A DNA stretch of 64,000 nt from an uncultured Hellea sp. GTDB lineage: Bacteria > Pseudomonadota > Alphaproteobacteria > Caulobacterales > Maricaulaceae. Where the stretch lies: NCBI GenBank assembly GCA_938007935.1, contig CALLMD010000001.1, positions 186,001 to 250,000 on the forward strand, written 5' to 3'. The position numbers and the translations under genes are program-made. Below, in pieces: positions 34,378 to 44,436 of this stretch (its first letter is position 1; every line of letters begins with the position of its first letter). A model generated the notes under the pieces. It saw only the letters and a program-made list of their open reading frames with translations. It had not been told where the DNA came from and did not search any database.

Positions 34378-36020
34378 TAGTGTCCGTCATCAGTGTCCTC
34401 AATACGGGGAAGCGTATTGAAAATATGAAATGGCGGCGGGGATGGCAGTGTCCACTCAAGTGTGGTTGCGCCTTCGCCCCAGTAATTCTCACTCGCTGGG
34501 CGACGACGAATAAACGCCTCAACAAGCATGGCGAAGAAGAAGAAGACCCCTGCGAGCGTGATATAGGCGCCGAAGGATGAGACTTGGTTCCAAAGCTCAA
34601 ACTCTTCTGGATAATCGATATAGCGGCGCGGCATACCATTTAGCCCGAGGAAATGCTGCGGGAAGAAAATTACATTCACGCCGATAAAGAAGAGCCAGAA
34701 GTGAGCGGCCGCAAGCCACTTATTATAAAGATAGCCCGACATCTTACCGAACCAGTAATAGAACCCGCAGAAGATACCAAAGACCGCACCCATAGACAGA
34801 ACGTAATGGAAATGGGCCACAACATAATATGTATCATGCAAAGCGACATCGACGCCCGCATTGGCCAACATAACGCCTGTCACACCGCCAACAACAAAAA
34901 GGAAGATGAAGGCTAAAGCCCACTGCATTGGAATTGTGAAACGAATAGAGCCGCCCCACATCGTCGCAAGCCATGAGAAGATTTTCACGCCAGTTGGCAC
35001 GGCAATCACGAGGGTCGCCGCGAGGAAGTAAGCCTTAAGGTCAACATCCATACCGACTGTGTACATATGGTGAGCCCAAACAACGAAGCCTACAACGCCG
35101 ATGGCAACCATGGCATATGCCATTCCAAGATAGCCAAAGATAGGTTTCTTGGAGAATGTCGACACAACATGAGAGACAATACCAAAGGCTGGCAAAATCA
35201 TGATGTAAACTTCAGGATGACCAAAGAACCAGAAGAGATGCTGGAACATTTCCGGGTCGCCGCCCATGGCCGGGTCAAAGAATCCCGTGCCGCCATCAAT
35301 ACGGTCCGTGAACAACATAAAGAGTGAGGCCGCCAAAACAGGAAGCGCCAATAAAAGCAAGAAAGCTGTTACAAGCACTGACCACGCGAAGAGCGGCATT
35401 TTGTGCATCGTCATACCCGGCGCGCGCATGTTCAGAATTGTCGTAATGAAGTTAATCGCGCCGAAAATAGACGAAAAACCTGCCGCGAGAAGCCCTATGA
35501 TGATAAAATCAAAGGCGGGCCCCGGCGCTCCAGAGGTCGAAAGCGGGGGATACATCACCCAACCACCGCCAAATCCATTGCCAGATGCACTTCCGGGGAC
35601 AGCAAAGCTAATTAGAAGACAAATCAAGGCCACAGGAAGTAACCAGAAAGACAGGTTATTCATACGCGGAAATGCCATATCTGGCGCTCCGATCATAATC
35701 GGAACAAACCAGTTACCAAAACCGCCAATAACGGCCGGCATAACCATAAAGAAAATCATGATAAGGCCGTGCATAGAGGCAAATACGTTATATTGATGGC
35801 CTGTATCAAAGAACTGAATGCCTGGCTCAGCCAATTCCATCCGCATCATAAAGGATAGATAGCCGCCAATGAGGCCAGAAATAATACCAAAAATCAGATA
35901 AAGCGTACCAATGTCTTTATGGTTAGTTGAGTAAAACCAACGGGCAAAAAATCCCGGCTTATCGTCATCATCATCATGCGCGCCGTAACCGCCAACTTTT
36001 CCTTCAGGGATAGCTACCAT
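34377..36020 (-). CDS. ctaD: Cytochrome c oxidase subunit I (aa3 type)
   Basis: 547 residues with twelve helices; the catalytic subunit with haem a, haem a3 and CuB. Seen: the haem a ligand region [20 protein letters not shown], the CuB histidine and crosslinked tyrosine in [17 protein letters not shown] (H and Y of HPEVY, with the D/K-channel glutamate), [11 protein letters not shown] (CuB histidine pair), and [20 protein letters not shown] (haem a3 and haem a ligands). An A-type oxidase. It lies 10 bases after ctaC. Confidence 0.98.
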   Translation of the reverse strand: MVAIPEGKVGGYGAHDDDDDKPGFFARWFYSTNHKDIGTLYLIFGIISGLIGGYLSFMMRMELAEPGIQFFDTGHQYNVFASMHGLIMIFFMVMPAVIGGFGNWFVPIMIGAPDMAFPRMNNLSFWLLPVALICLLISFAVPGSASGNGFGGGWVMYPPLSTSGAPGPAFDFIIIGLLAAGFSSIFGAINFITTILNMRAPGMTMHKMPLFAWSVLVTAFLLLLALPVLAASLFMLFTDRIDGGTGFFDPAMGGDPEMFQHLFWFFGHPEVYIMILPAFGIVSHVVSTFSKKPIFGYLGMAYAMVAIGVVGFVVWAHHMYTVGMDVDLKAYFLAATLVIAVPTGVKIFSWLATMWGGSIRFTIPMQWALAFIFLFVVGGVTGVMLANAGVDVALHDTYYVVAHFHYVLSMGAVFGIFCGFYYWFGKMSGYLYNKWLAAAHFWLFFIGVNVIFFPQHFLGLNGMPRRYIDYPEEFELWNQVSSFGAYITLAGVFFFFAMLVEAFIRRRPASENYWGEGATTLEWTLPSPPPFHIFNTLPRIEDTDDGH

Positions 36021-36030
36021 GATCTCTCTC

Positions 36031-36858
36031 CTACTCCTGAGCCGCTGTGGCCGTGCCGCCTAAGGCCGCGACTTTTCTAAAACTTCCGCCATTGGCAACC
36101 CAACGTTTAAATTCATCTTTACTAACAACTTCAACTTCAATCGGCATTTTGTAATGGTTGACGCCGCAAAGCTCTGAACACTGCCCGTAATACGTGCCTT
36201 CTTTACCAGGCAGAACTTCGAACCATGTCTCGTTGATACGACCAGGAACGGCGTCCATTTTAACGCCGAAAGCTGGAACAGCAAATGAATGTAAGTTATT
36301 CGAGGAGGTCACAAGAACCTTTATTTTGGTATCAACAGGCACAACTAGCGCAGCATCTGTTTTTAAAAGATAAAGGTCGCCAGCATCGTCTTTTTCAAGG
36401 GGATTAGAAATGAAGGCCTCAACCTGGTCTTCTAAATCTGGGTAAGCATATTCCCAGTTCCACGTATTTCCGGTCACCTTAATGGTCATTTCAGTCTCAG
36501 GCAGAGCGTCTTGCATATAGAGAAGCTTCATGGACGGGACGACCATGACAAGAAGAATGATAATTGGAACAACCGTCCAAATAACTTCAATCAAAGTGTT
36601 ATGCGTTGTCTTGGACGGCACAGGGTTACGTTTCTCGCTGAAACGGAACATGATGTAACCCATTAAAACCATAACAAATAATGTGATTGCTGTGATAATC
36701 CAGAACACAAAATTATGCAGCTTTGTCAGCTCGACCATCACCGGCGTCGCCGCATCCTGAAGCCAATACCCGCCATCTGTGGGTTTGTTGGCAAAGGCCG
36801 CCGATGTCATCGCGAAAAACGCGGCTGAAGCGGCTAAAGTTAGGCGTTTCACACCCAT
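36031..36858 (-). CDS. ctaC: Cytochrome c oxidase subunit II
   Basis: 275 residues. A signal peptide ([17 protein letters not shown]), two membrane helices ([20 protein letters not shown] about 47-66; [20 protein letters not shown] about 88-107) and a cupredoxin domain with the binuclear CuA site: the first histidine in [15 protein letters not shown] and [20 protein letters not shown] with both cysteines, His and Met. No cytochrome c domain is fused. It is the first gene of the ctaC-D-B-F-G-E-SURF1 operon. The 171-base region upstream is shared with divergent tldD. Confidence 0.98.
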   Translation of the reverse strand: MGVKRLTLAASAAFFAMTSAAFANKPTDGGYWLQDAATPVMVELTKLHNFVFWIITAITLFVMVLMGYIMFRFSEKRNPVPSKTTHNTLIEVIWTVVPIIILLVMVVPSMKLLYMQDALPETEMTIKVTGNTWNWEYAYPDLEDQVEAFISNPLEKDDAGDLYLLKTDAALVVPVDTKIKVLVTSSNNLHSFAVPAFGVKMDAVPGRINETWFEVLPGKEGTYYGQCSELCGVNHYKMPIEVEVVSKDEFKRWVANGGSFRKVAALGGTATAAQE

Positions 36859-37029
36859 ATCAAATCTCTTTCAATCATCAGGCAGACTCATGCCTTGGAA
36901 TATATACGGCTCTATAGCGAAACAATGCGCGAAAATCAGGCGTGATTCGGCGGGCGGATTGTCGCATTGGGGCTTGTCTATCGCGCCAACAGCCTTAGAT
37001 AAAGCATTCAATTTTAAAAAGCGCCCAAT

Positions 37030-38469
37030 ATGTCCTCAAGCTCCAGACCTGATAGTCCTGATTTTGTCTTTCAAGATTGCGATTTAACCGCAGATATTGC
37101 GCAGGCCCATGTCAATGAGGTTATGCATGAGGCTGACGACGGCGAGCTTTTTATCGAACGTAGCGCCTCTGAAGGCCTCACCTTTGATGATGGCCGTCTT
37201 AGAAATGCAAGCTTTGATACGTCTCGCGGCTTTGGCCTTCGCTGTGTGGCAGGCGAAACCTCTGGCTTTGCGCAGGGAACGGAACTCACCCCCGCCGCCC
37301 TCACCCGCGCCGCATCTGCGGTGGTAATGGCGAAAGATGGATATAATGGCACGGCTGCGCCTTCGCCCAATCGTACCAACAGCCAGCTCTATCCCGATAT
37401 TGACCCTATCGCGCATCCCAATTTTGGCGTCAAAGTCGAGCTTCTACAAGAAATAGACGCCTATTGCCGCGCGCTTGATAGCAGCGTTGTCCAAGTCAGC
37501 GTCACGATAAGCGGCTCAAGACGCGCCATCTCTATTCTAAGGGCTGGAGGTGAGCGCTATGATGACATTCGCCCGCTTGTCCGGCTTAATATTTCTATCA
37601 CAGCAGAAAAAGATGGCCGCCGCGAAAATGGCTATGCAGGCGCGGGCGGGCGGCAAAGCTATGATAGCTATATTGATCCTGCTTTTTGGAAACCACTAGC
37701 CCAAGAAGCCCTGCGCGGCGCGAAAGTTAATCTTGAAGCCGTGCCAGCGCCCGCGGGCCAAATGGATGTTGTGCTAGGGCCCGGCTGGCCGGGTGTTCTT
37801 TTGCACGAAGCTATGGGGCACGGCCTTGAAGGCGATTTTATCCGCAAAGGCACCAGCGCATTTGCAGGAAAGCTTGGCGAGCAAGTTGCGGCCAAAGGTG
37901 TTACGATTGTCGATGATGGCACATTAATCGGCAAGCGCGGCTCTCTCACCATTGACGATGAAGGCACGCCGACATCGCGCACAACCCTCATCGAGGACGG
38001 CATCCTGACGGGCTTTATGCAAGACCGCATGAATGCGCGTCTTCTGGGCGTGCCCGCCACAGGTAATGGACGGCGCGAGAGCTTTGCTCATTCCCCTATG
38101 CCGCGCATGACCAATACGTTTATGCTGGGCGGCGAGGCCGAGCCAAAGCAAATGCTCGCGGAATTAAAAGATGGTGTTTACGCAACCAATTTTGGCGGCG
38201 GCCAGGTTGATATTACGAGCGGCAAATTCGTCTTCCAATGCACCGAAGCTTACCGCGTCAGAGACGGAAAAGTCGAAGAACCGCTCAAGGGCGTAACACT
38301 TATCGGCGACGGCCCAACAGTGCTGACCCAAATCCGCCACGTTGGAAATGATATGGCTCTCGACCCCGGCATCGGCGTCTGCGGTAAAGCCGGACAAGGC
38401 GTCCCCGTCGGCGTGGGGCAACCCAGCCTTTATGTGGAAAATCTAACCGTTGGCGGCAGCGCGGTTTAG
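37030..38469 (+). CDS. tldD: Metalloprotease TldD
   Basis: 479 residues. The zinc-binding motif HEAMGHGLEGDF (HExxxH, about 258-269) lies in VLLHEAMGHGLEG. The C-terminal end shows the conserved GIGVCGKAGQGVPVGVGQPS. TldD works with TldE (PmbA) as a heterodimer on unfolded peptides, known for microcin B17 maturation and CcdA degradation. tldE/pmbA is not in this window. Start ATG 37030. Divergent from the oxidase operon; homologues often sit next to coxB in Alphaproteobacteria, as here. Confidence 0.96.
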   Translation: MSSSSRPDSPDFVFQDCDLTADIAQAHVNEVMHEADDGELFIERSASEGLTFDDGRLRNASFDTSRGFGLRCVAGETSGFAQGTELTPAALTRAASAVVMAKDGYNGTAAPSPNRTNSQLYPDIDPIAHPNFGVKVELLQEIDAYCRALDSSVVQVSVTISGSRRAISILRAGGERYDDIRPLVRLNISITAEKDGRRENGYAGAGGRQSYDSYIDPAFWKPLAQEALRGAKVNLEAVPAPAGQMDVVLGPGWPGVLLHEAMGHGLEGDFIRKGTSAFAGKLGEQVAAKGVTIVDDGTLIGKRGSLTIDDEGTPTSRTTLIEDGILTGFMQDRMNARLLGVPATGNGRRESFAHSPMPRMTNTFMLGGEAEPKQMLAELKDGVYATNFGGGQVDITSGKFVFQCTEAYRVRDGKVEEPLKGVTLIGDGPTVLTQIRHVGNDMALDPGIGVCGKAGQGVPVGVGQPSLYVENLTVGGSAV

Positions 38470-38481
38470 TTCCTCAAGAGG

Positions 38482-38515
38482 TTAAAGGCAATTTACCCAA
38501 AATTCATAATGAATC
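38482..38515 (+). promoter_or_regulatory. CtrA-like site and 24-bp element upstream of the flp-like gene
   Basis: TTAA-N7-TTAC at 38482-38496 is one base short of the CtrA consensus. Overlapping it, 38492-38515 (TTTACCC...ATTCAT-A-ATGAATC) matches 22 of 24 bases with 26061-26084 and holds an interrupted palindrome ending in GAATC, a GANTC site. pilA of Caulobacter is CtrA-activated, so control of this pilin-like gene by CtrA is plausible but unproven. Confidence 0.45.
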
Positions 38516-38617
38516 AAAATTAGGAGATTCAGCCCCTAATCCTAAGAACATGTTCAGCTTTAACCGCTATATTTAGCCTGTGGAGCCTCAGATTAGAGGC
38601 AGTTTGGGAGATGTTAG

Positions 38618-38725
38618 ATGAAGGATTTGTTAGACACTCAGCCTAGTTCAAGTCATATTGAATATGGAATTATATTAGCACAAATCGCCATTGCAGTGAT
38701 GATAGGCGCGGCTTTTTTCGGATAA
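38618..38725 (+). CDS. Orphan Flp-type pilin-like small protein
   Basis: 35 residues beginning MKDLLDTQPSSSHIEYGIIL and ending AQIAIAVMIGAAFFG. The IEYG core followed by one hydrophobic helix is the hallmark of Flp/PilA type IVb pilins (usual form ATAIEYGLI...), with the glycine before the processing site replaced (SSHIEYG). A good ribosome site (GGGAG, seven bases before the ATG) is present. No tad/cpa genes are near. The 148-base region upstream has a CtrA-like site. It ends directly against the convergent holC stop. Confidence 0.7.
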   Translation: MKDLLDTQPSSSHIEYGIILAQIAIAVMIGAAFFG

Positions 38726-39169
38726 CTAAGCCTTTTTATCCCAGCCGCCCCGCTCATTTTGCTGATAATAGGCGAGCGTGGCCTCGGTGGTTTTGAGCGT
38801 TTTCCAGCGCTTTCGCTCGCGGGCAACGTCACTGTCTGAGCGTCCATTTATCATAATCATGCAGCGCTCAACGCCGTCCATATCTTTAATCTCGGCGCCA
38901 TCTATTAGAAACACCGCCTGATGCCCCATAGCTGTTTCCGTGGACGCACTCAACGTTATGGGCTGTTGATCAGAGAGCGGTTCATCATCACGCCCATGGG
39001 GCAAAAAACTATCCTCCCGGTAACTCCAGAGAAACTCATCCATGGATGCGAGCTTATCCGTTGGCAGCTTAACTAAAGCACGCCAACCTTTTTCGCGGGT
39101 CTTTTCCAAAAGGCCAGGCAGAATACCCTCAACTGTCGCGGCTTCGAGATGGTAAAACCAATATTCCAT
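38726..39169 (-). CDS. holC: DNA polymerase III chi subunit
   Basis: 147 residues: MEYWFYHLEAATVEGILPGL at the N-terminus, LVKLPTDKLASMDEFLWSYR, FLPHGRDDEPLSDQQPITLS and the terminal KLRE-type helix (WKTLKTTEATLAYYQQNERG). The chi subunit links the clamp loader to SSB. It follows pepA by eight bases, the standard alphaproteobacterial pepA-holC pair. Confidence 0.95.
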   Translation of the reverse strand: MEYWFYHLEAATVEGILPGLLEKTREKGWRALVKLPTDKLASMDEFLWSYREDSFLPHGRDDEPLSDQQPITLSASTETAMGHQAVFLIDGAEIKDMDGVERCMIMINGRSDSDVARERKRWKTLKTTEATLAYYQQNERGGWDKKA

Positions 39170-39177
39170 TAGGCTTA

Positions 39178-40662
39178 TTATTTGCCCTCGAAATTATCGG
39201 CTATCCATCGGTTGAGCAGTCTTGCGCCAAAACCCGTGCCAAAAGTTGTCTCTCGCGGATCATGACGATTTGACGGTTTCATCGCAGTCCCTGCCACATC
39301 AATATGCGCCCATGGAATCCCTTTACCGACGAAGCGCTGCAGGAATTGTCCCGCCGTAATCGAACCCGCCAGACGCCCGCCAATATTTTTCATATCCGCA
39401 TTCGGGCTATCCAAAAGCTTGTCATATTCGGGGCCCAAAGGCAGACGCCATGTTTTCTCTTTCGTTGTCTCAGAGGCATCAGCGATTTGCTTGGCTAATT
39501 TATCATTATTAGAAAATACCCCAGCATGTTCTGTGCCCAATGCAACGAGAATCGCGCCCGTCAATGTTGCGAGATTGATCATCGCTTTGGGCTTAATTTT
39601 CGTCGAGGCATAATGCAGACAATCGGCAAGAACCAAGCGGCCTTCCGCATCCGTATTTTGAACTTCAATTGTCTGGCCGGACATAGAGGTAATAATATCG
39701 CCAGGTAGAACAGCGTTCCCATCAGGCATATTCTCAACTAAGCCAACAATCCCCACAACATTGGCTTTGGCTTTACGCGCCGCCAATCCACACATCGCGC
39801 CGACAACGGCGGCAGAGCCCCCCATATCGCCCTTCATATCCCACATATTTGCGCCGGGTTTCAAAGAAATACCGCCCGTATCAAAGGTCACCCCCTTGCC
39901 GATAAGACAAGCGGGTTTATCGCCTTTTTTACCGCCATTCCACGTCATGATAACCATTTGGGATTCGCGCACAGAGCCTTGCCCGACACATAAAAGGGAA
40001 TTCATCCCCAAGGTCTTCATGCGTTTTTCCCCCAGCACTTGGACTTTAAGACCGAGTTTCTCAAGCTTTTTAATACGCGCTGCATAGGCTTTGGGATAAA
40101 TTACATTTGGCGGCTCATTGACTAGATCGCGCGCCAATATCGTACCATCGCAGACAGGCCCATGATAATTATTATAACTTGCCCGCGCCTTCGTAGGTTT
40201 ATCATAAGCAATTTTCAGTTTTTTTAGACTAGGTTTTTTACTCACGGGGAGTTTTGTCCGGTAATTATCAAATCTATAAGCGGCTAGCCGCGCTCCAACA
40301 GCGGCGCGCGCGGCTTGATCAGGTGTAAATCCAAGACCGCCAAGGTGAAGTGTAAGCTCACTTTCTCCGTTCATAAGGAGAGATTTGGTGACCTTTGCGC
40401 CAAACATTTCGGCATCAAAATCATCCCCTGTGCCAATACCCCAAGCCATAAGCCGATTAACTTTTGAGCCCGCAGGCGCAAAAATAGAGAAATTCTTACC
40501 CTTATCGCCTTTGAAGTTCGCAGCCTTCGCAGCAGCCTTAAACTGACCCTTGCTTGCAGCAACATAATCAGCTGCCCCGCCACCTGTTTTGAGACCGTTT
40601 TTGACGGCTATAACGGCAATGCCGGACGTTACGGGTGTGTCTGCGATAAAACTAACTTTCAC
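39178..40662 (-). CDS. pepA: Leucyl aminopeptidase (M17)
   Basis: 494 residues; di-zinc cytosolic aminopeptidase. The C-terminal catalytic domain has LIGKGVTFDTGGISLKPGAN (Lys and Asp ligands, about 257-276), MWDMKGDMGGSAAVVGAMCG and the signature NTDAEGRLVLADCL (about 337-350). PepA in gammaproteobacteria also binds DNA at cer/carAB; not shown here. Start ATG 40662. Divergent from the lptFG operon across 151 bases. Confidence 0.97.
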   Translation of the reverse strand: MKVSFIADTPVTSGIAVIAVKNGLKTGGGAADYVAASKGQFKAAAKAANFKGDKGKNFSIFAPAGSKVNRLMAWGIGTGDDFDAEMFGAKVTKSLLMNGESELTLHLGGLGFTPDQAARAAVGARLAAYRFDNYRTKLPVSKKPSLKKLKIAYDKPTKARASYNNYHGPVCDGTILARDLVNEPPNVIYPKAYAARIKKLEKLGLKVQVLGEKRMKTLGMNSLLCVGQGSVRESQMVIMTWNGGKKGDKPACLIGKGVTFDTGGISLKPGANMWDMKGDMGGSAAVVGAMCGLAARKAKANVVGIVGLVENMPDGNAVLPGDIITSMSGQTIEVQNTDAEGRLVLADCLHYASTKIKPKAMINLATLTGAILVALGTEHAGVFSNNDKLAKQIADASETTKEKTWRLPLGPEYDKLLDSPNADMKNIGGRLAGSITAGQFLQRFVGKGIPWAHIDVAGTAMKPSNRHDPRETTFGTGFGARLLNRWIADNFEGK

Positions 40663-40813
40663 GGAAAGCTCCTGATTTTTATATTTATGATTCTAATTAT
40701 TTATGTTGAGGTTATTTCATATCTTTGCGGTGGTAAACAACCCCGCAGCGTAATAGAAGTCTAAAAGCAATAGCGCTAGCGACTAACGAACAAATGAGAA
40801 AGGAAATTGGGCT

Positions 40814-41965
40814 GTGACACTCCTACAGCGATATTTTTGGACGCAAGCCCTATGGCCTTTAGTCTTATCTCTTACTGCGCTCGCTTTATTGGCCCTCCTA
40901 ACGCAAAGTCTGCAAACGTTGGACCTGATTGTTGAGAACCGACAATCCGCCATGACATTTTTTTACATCACCATTCTTGCCTTGCCCCAACTCATCGCGG
41001 TTATTATGCCTTTAGCGGTCTTCATGGCTGTCCTCTATGCGCTTAACAGGCTCAATAGCGATAGTGAAATGATTGTCGCCAAAGCATCAGGTGTAAGCCC
41101 GTGGCAAATTGCAAGTCCCGTCATGCGATTAGGTGTCTTTGCGATGATTATTCATTTCGTTTTAAATCTGTGGGCTCAGCCTTATTCTTTCAGAGAAATG
41201 CGAAGCGAAATATTGAAAGTAAAAACAGATATCGCATCTCAAATGGTACGCGCGGGTGAATTTGTAACGCCGACCCCGGGTCTTACCCTCTATGCACGTG
41301 AAATTCACTCTGACGGCGCCATGCAAGATGTTCTGATATATGATGAACGAGATGAAGCTGTGGAGACTATGCATACCGCTAAATCGGGCTTTATAACGAA
41401 AAACGGAAACTCAGCCCGCCTGACCCTAGAAAACGGAAATGTACAACAAAAACTTCCTAATGGGTCCTTTGATCTTATCGCTTTTGAAAATTACCAAATA
41501 GATTTAACTGACATTATGACCGATGACACAGCCTTGAGATTAAAAGCCTCAGATCGTTATTTACATGAGCTATTACGGCCCAATCCGCGTGAGTATATAA
41601 GTGGAAAATTCCGACGAGCTTTAGCCGCGGAAGGCCATTCACGCATCGCTACCCCTTTTTATAATCTTGCCCTCGTCATGTTAGCTCTGTGTTTTATGGT
41701 GCGCGGGCAACATCAACGCCTAGGATATGGTCGCCGTATTATGATATGTGCTGCCCTTGGCTTTACTTTACGGCTCTCTGGCTTTGGCCTGGCCTCTGCC
41801 GCGGAAAGCAAACCTGCCATGAATTGGGCCCAATATGCCCTTCCCATTTCAATTATAATGTGCTCAGCGCTTTATCTCTTGAGACGGCGAAGAATGCGAG
41901 GTTTGGGACGAGTCTTTAAAAAATCACGTATAAAACGCGTAACTCCGATAGCTGCCAATAGCTAA
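40814..41965 (+). CDS. lptF: LPS export permease LptF
   Basis: 383 residues, starting with GTG 40814. Six helices in the YjgP/YjgQ arrangement: three at the N-terminus (LVLSLTALALLALLTQSLQT; TFFYITILALPQLIAVIMPL; RLGVFAMIIHFVLNLWAQPY), a periplasmic beta-jellyroll (about 125-265), then three at the C-terminus. With LptG and LptB2 it extracts LPS from the inner membrane. First gene of lptF-lptG-surA-pdxA-rsmA. A highly basic tail (RRRRMRGLGRVFKKSRIKR) faces the cytoplasm. Confidence 0.94.
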   Translation: MTLLQRYFWTQALWPLVLSLTALALLALLTQSLQTLDLIVENRQSAMTFFYITILALPQLIAVIMPLAVFMAVLYALNRLNSDSEMIVAKASGVSPWQIASPVMRLGVFAMIIHFVLNLWAQPYSFREMRSEILKVKTDIASQMVRAGEFVTPTPGLTLYAREIHSDGAMQDVLIYDERDEAVETMHTAKSGFITKNGNSARLTLENGNVQQKLPNGSFDLIAFENYQIDLTDIMTDDTALRLKASDRYLHELLRPNPREYISGKFRRALAAEGHSRIATPFYNLALVMLALCFMVRGQHQRLGYGRRIMICAALGFTLRLSGFGLASAAESKPAMNWAQYALPISIIMCSALYLLRRRRMRGLGRVFKKSRIKRVTPIAANS

Positions 41966-43059
41966 TGTTCTCAGTTCTCAATCGATATCTCATCAAACGC
42001 GTTATCTTGGGAATCGCGCTCGCCTTTTTGATTGTCATCAGCATTATTATGTTAGTCGATTTTGTCGAAAGTTCCCGCAAATATGGCTCAGAAGAAAATA
42101 TCGGTGCTGGTACTCTTATTCTACTCACGCTCTTAAAAGCGCCAACATTGATCGAACAAACCGTTCCTTTTGTTATTTTATTTGGAATGATAGGCACATT
42201 GCACGGCTTAAACCGCAAAAGTGAACTCATAGTCCTAAGAGCTTCGGGCCTTTCAGCATGGCGTTTTTTGATGCCTGCCATCATCGTTACAGCTATATTT
42301 GGAATCATATGGTCGCTAGTACTTAATCCCTTAGCCTCAAAGGCTATGGATACGCACGACATCATGCTGCAAAAGATATCAGGCACGCAAAAACTATCAG
42401 TGGATGAAAGCGTTTGGCTGAGGGAAGGAAATGACGTCTCCCAAACCGTCATCTATGCGAAGCAGGCCGATATATTGGGGCACCGCCTGATAGATACAAC
42501 TTTTTATATTTTTAATTATGACAAGGACGGGACAGCGATCTTTAAACGCCGTTTTGATGCCAAAGAGGCCAAGCTCGTGACCCAAGGATATTGGCAACTC
42601 AAAGATGTCATAGAAAATGCGGAAGGCGAACATTCGCAAAAGCAATCCGCGATTTCCTTGCCGACGTCTATAACGACTGATGATATTCGCAATACAGCTG
42701 AGAAAAGAACCGCTATTCCTTTTTGGGATATTTGGCCTGAAATCAAAAAAACGGAAAAAGCAGGATTCTCCACAACAGGCCTAAAAATGCGGCTTAATAA
42801 ACTTCTAGTCCTTCCAATATTACTCGTAGCCATGACAGTCATTGCGGCGGGTGTCTCAATGCATTTAAACCGCGAGGGTGGAACGCTAAGATTACTTATC
42901 ACGGGCTGCGCGATTGGGTTTTTCGTTTATTTTGCAGATAATGTTGTTAGCGCTTTTGGAGAAGCAACTATCTTACCCATTATTCTAGCTGCCTGGGCTG
43001 TACCGCTCTTAGTGCTTTTATGTGGTCTTGTCTACCTTGCCAAGATTGAAGATGGATAA
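41965..43059 (+). CDS. lptG: LPS export permease LptG
   Basis: 364 residues of the same YjgP/YjgQ fold, overlapping lptF by one base (TAATG). The N-terminus LNRYLIKRVILGIALAFLIV with LVDFVESSRKYG and the permease signature LHGLNRKSELIVLRASGLSA (about 74-93) identify LptG. Three C-terminal helices end at about residue 360. It partners LptF in the LptB2FGC exporter. Confidence 0.95.
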   Translation: MFSVLNRYLIKRVILGIALAFLIVISIIMLVDFVESSRKYGSEENIGAGTLILLTLLKAPTLIEQTVPFVILFGMIGTLHGLNRKSELIVLRASGLSAWRFLMPAIIVTAIFGIIWSLVLNPLASKAMDTHDIMLQKISGTQKLSVDESVWLREGNDVSQTVIYAKQADILGHRLIDTTFYIFNYDKDGTAIFKRRFDAKEAKLVTQGYWQLKDVIENAEGEHSQKQSAISLPTSITTDDIRNTAEKRTAIPFWDIWPEIKKTEKAGFSTTGLKMRLNKLLVLPILLVAMTVIAAGVSMHLNREGGTLRLLITGCAIGFFVYFADNVVSAFGEATILPIILAAWAVPLLVLLCGLVYLAKIEDG

Positions 43060-43194
43060 AGCCAGTCAACTAACTGTAGCCTGACTGAAAATTAATATTC
43101 GCCGCATAATGGTAAGTTATAATAAAAGCGTAATGTCGAATTGCACTTTTGACCTAGACGCGTATATATCGCCTGAAATGGATATGAATTTAAA

Positions 43195-44433
43195 ATGATG
43201 AAACACCTTTATCTCAGCGCTCTTGCTAGCATAATCGGCGCCGGATTGATGAGCGGGACGGCATTTGCCCAAAGTCCGCATGCCATCGCCGCCGTTGTTA
43301 ATGATGACATTGTCACGACACATGATCTTCGCCAGCGGACATTATTTATGGTGGCGACAACAGGTATCGAGCGTGACGAAAAAAGCATTGCCCGCGCCCA
43401 GCAGCAAGCTCTGCGTAATCTGGTGGACGAACATATACAAATGCAGGAATCTAAAAAATATGATCAAACCATCGGCGATGATGAAGTCAATCAATCCGTT
43501 GCCCGTTTGATTGGCCGCAACGGACTTGATCCCAATGAAGTTGTTCAGCGCTTGGCCTCCGTTGGGGTCTCTATAGAAACCATGCGCGACCAAGTCCGCT
43601 CGGAGATTGCCTGGCAGCGCATTATCAACGGCTTATATGGCTCACGTATCCGTATTTCAGATGCGCAGATCGATGAAACCTTAAACCGAATTTCGGCCAA
43701 TGCCTCCAAACCGAATTACCGCGTGGCTGAGATATACATTGAAGCCACCGAAGATATTGGCGGCATGGACGGAGCTATAGAAGGCGCTAGAGCTATGATC
43801 CAACAGGTATCTGGGGGCGCGCCATTCCCGCTCCTTGCGCAGCAATTCTCAAGCTCACCAACTGCGGCGAAAGGCGGGGATATGGGCTGGGTCAGAGAAG
43901 GTGAGCTACGTCCCGAAATCGATAAAGTTATCATGCAAATGGACGTCGGTAATTTATCAACCCCTATTCAAGTCCCGGGGGGTGTTTACGTTGTGGCGCT
44001 TTTAGATAAGAAAATTTCTGAAGCCGACACGCTTTATAAATTACAGCAAGTTGTAGTCAAAAATGATGATATTGAGAGCGCCAAATCTACTCTGATTGGC
44101 CTGCGCGATACGCTCAATTCTTGTTCGACATTAAAAAATGATCTTGAGTCAGTTGAAGGTGTTAAATCAGCGGATATGGGCGAAATCAAAAGCAGCGACC
44201 TAACCGATGACGTCTTGAGAGTTCTTGAGCGCACAGATGTGGGCAGCATTAGCGATCCTATTGAACGCCCCGACGGAGCCGTTTCAATCATGGTCTGCTC
44301 ACGCGAAGCCTCAGGATCTGATGTCCCCACGCGCGATCAAATTGAAGATCGCCTCATGGATCAACAACTCGCCCAAGCCTCAAAGCGGCATTTACGTGAT
44401 TTGCGCCGCAAGGCGACAATCGTTGTTCGCTAA
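43195..44433 (+). CDS. surA: Periplasmic peptidyl-prolyl isomerase/chaperone SurA
   Basis: 412 residues with a signal peptide (LYLSALASIIGAGLMSGTAFA). The SurA N-terminal domain (IAAVVNDDIVTTHDLRQRTL, about 31-50) and central helices are followed by parvulin domain one (about 170-275; LAQQFSSSPTAAKGGDMGWV, typical FSSxxxAxxGGDLGW) and a second, divergent parvulin domain (about 280-385). It helps outer-membrane proteins to fold and so fits the lpt context. A 135-base gap separates it from lptG, so it may have its own promoter. The usual order in this group has lptD just before it; lptD is missing here. Confidence 0.93.
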   Translation: MMKHLYLSALASIIGAGLMSGTAFAQSPHAIAAVVNDDIVTTHDLRQRTLFMVATTGIERDEKSIARAQQQALRNLVDEHIQMQESKKYDQTIGDDEVNQSVARLIGRNGLDPNEVVQRLASVGVSIETMRDQVRSEIAWQRIINGLYGSRIRISDAQIDETLNRISANASKPNYRVAEIYIEATEDIGGMDGAIEGARAMIQQVSGGAPFPLLAQQFSSSPTAAKGGDMGWVREGELRPEIDKVIMQMDVGNLSTPIQVPGGVYVVALLDKKISEADTLYKLQQVVVKNDDIESAKSTLIGLRDTLNSCSTLKNDLESVEGVKSADMGEIKSSDLTDDVLRVLERTDVGSISDPIERPDGAVSIMVCSREASGSDVPTRDQIEDRLMDQQLAQASKRHLRDLRRKATIVVR

Positions 44434-44436
44434 GGT

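Noticed and set aside
34653-36000. Several 60-176 codon plus frames inside ctaD
   Set aside because: Antisense shadows of a highly conserved oxidase gene.
38546-38555. GAACATGTTC palindrome as a LexA box
   Set aside because: Spacing of the half-sites fits neither the alphaproteobacterial GTTC-N7-GTTC nor the Gram-positive GAAC-N4-GTTC form.
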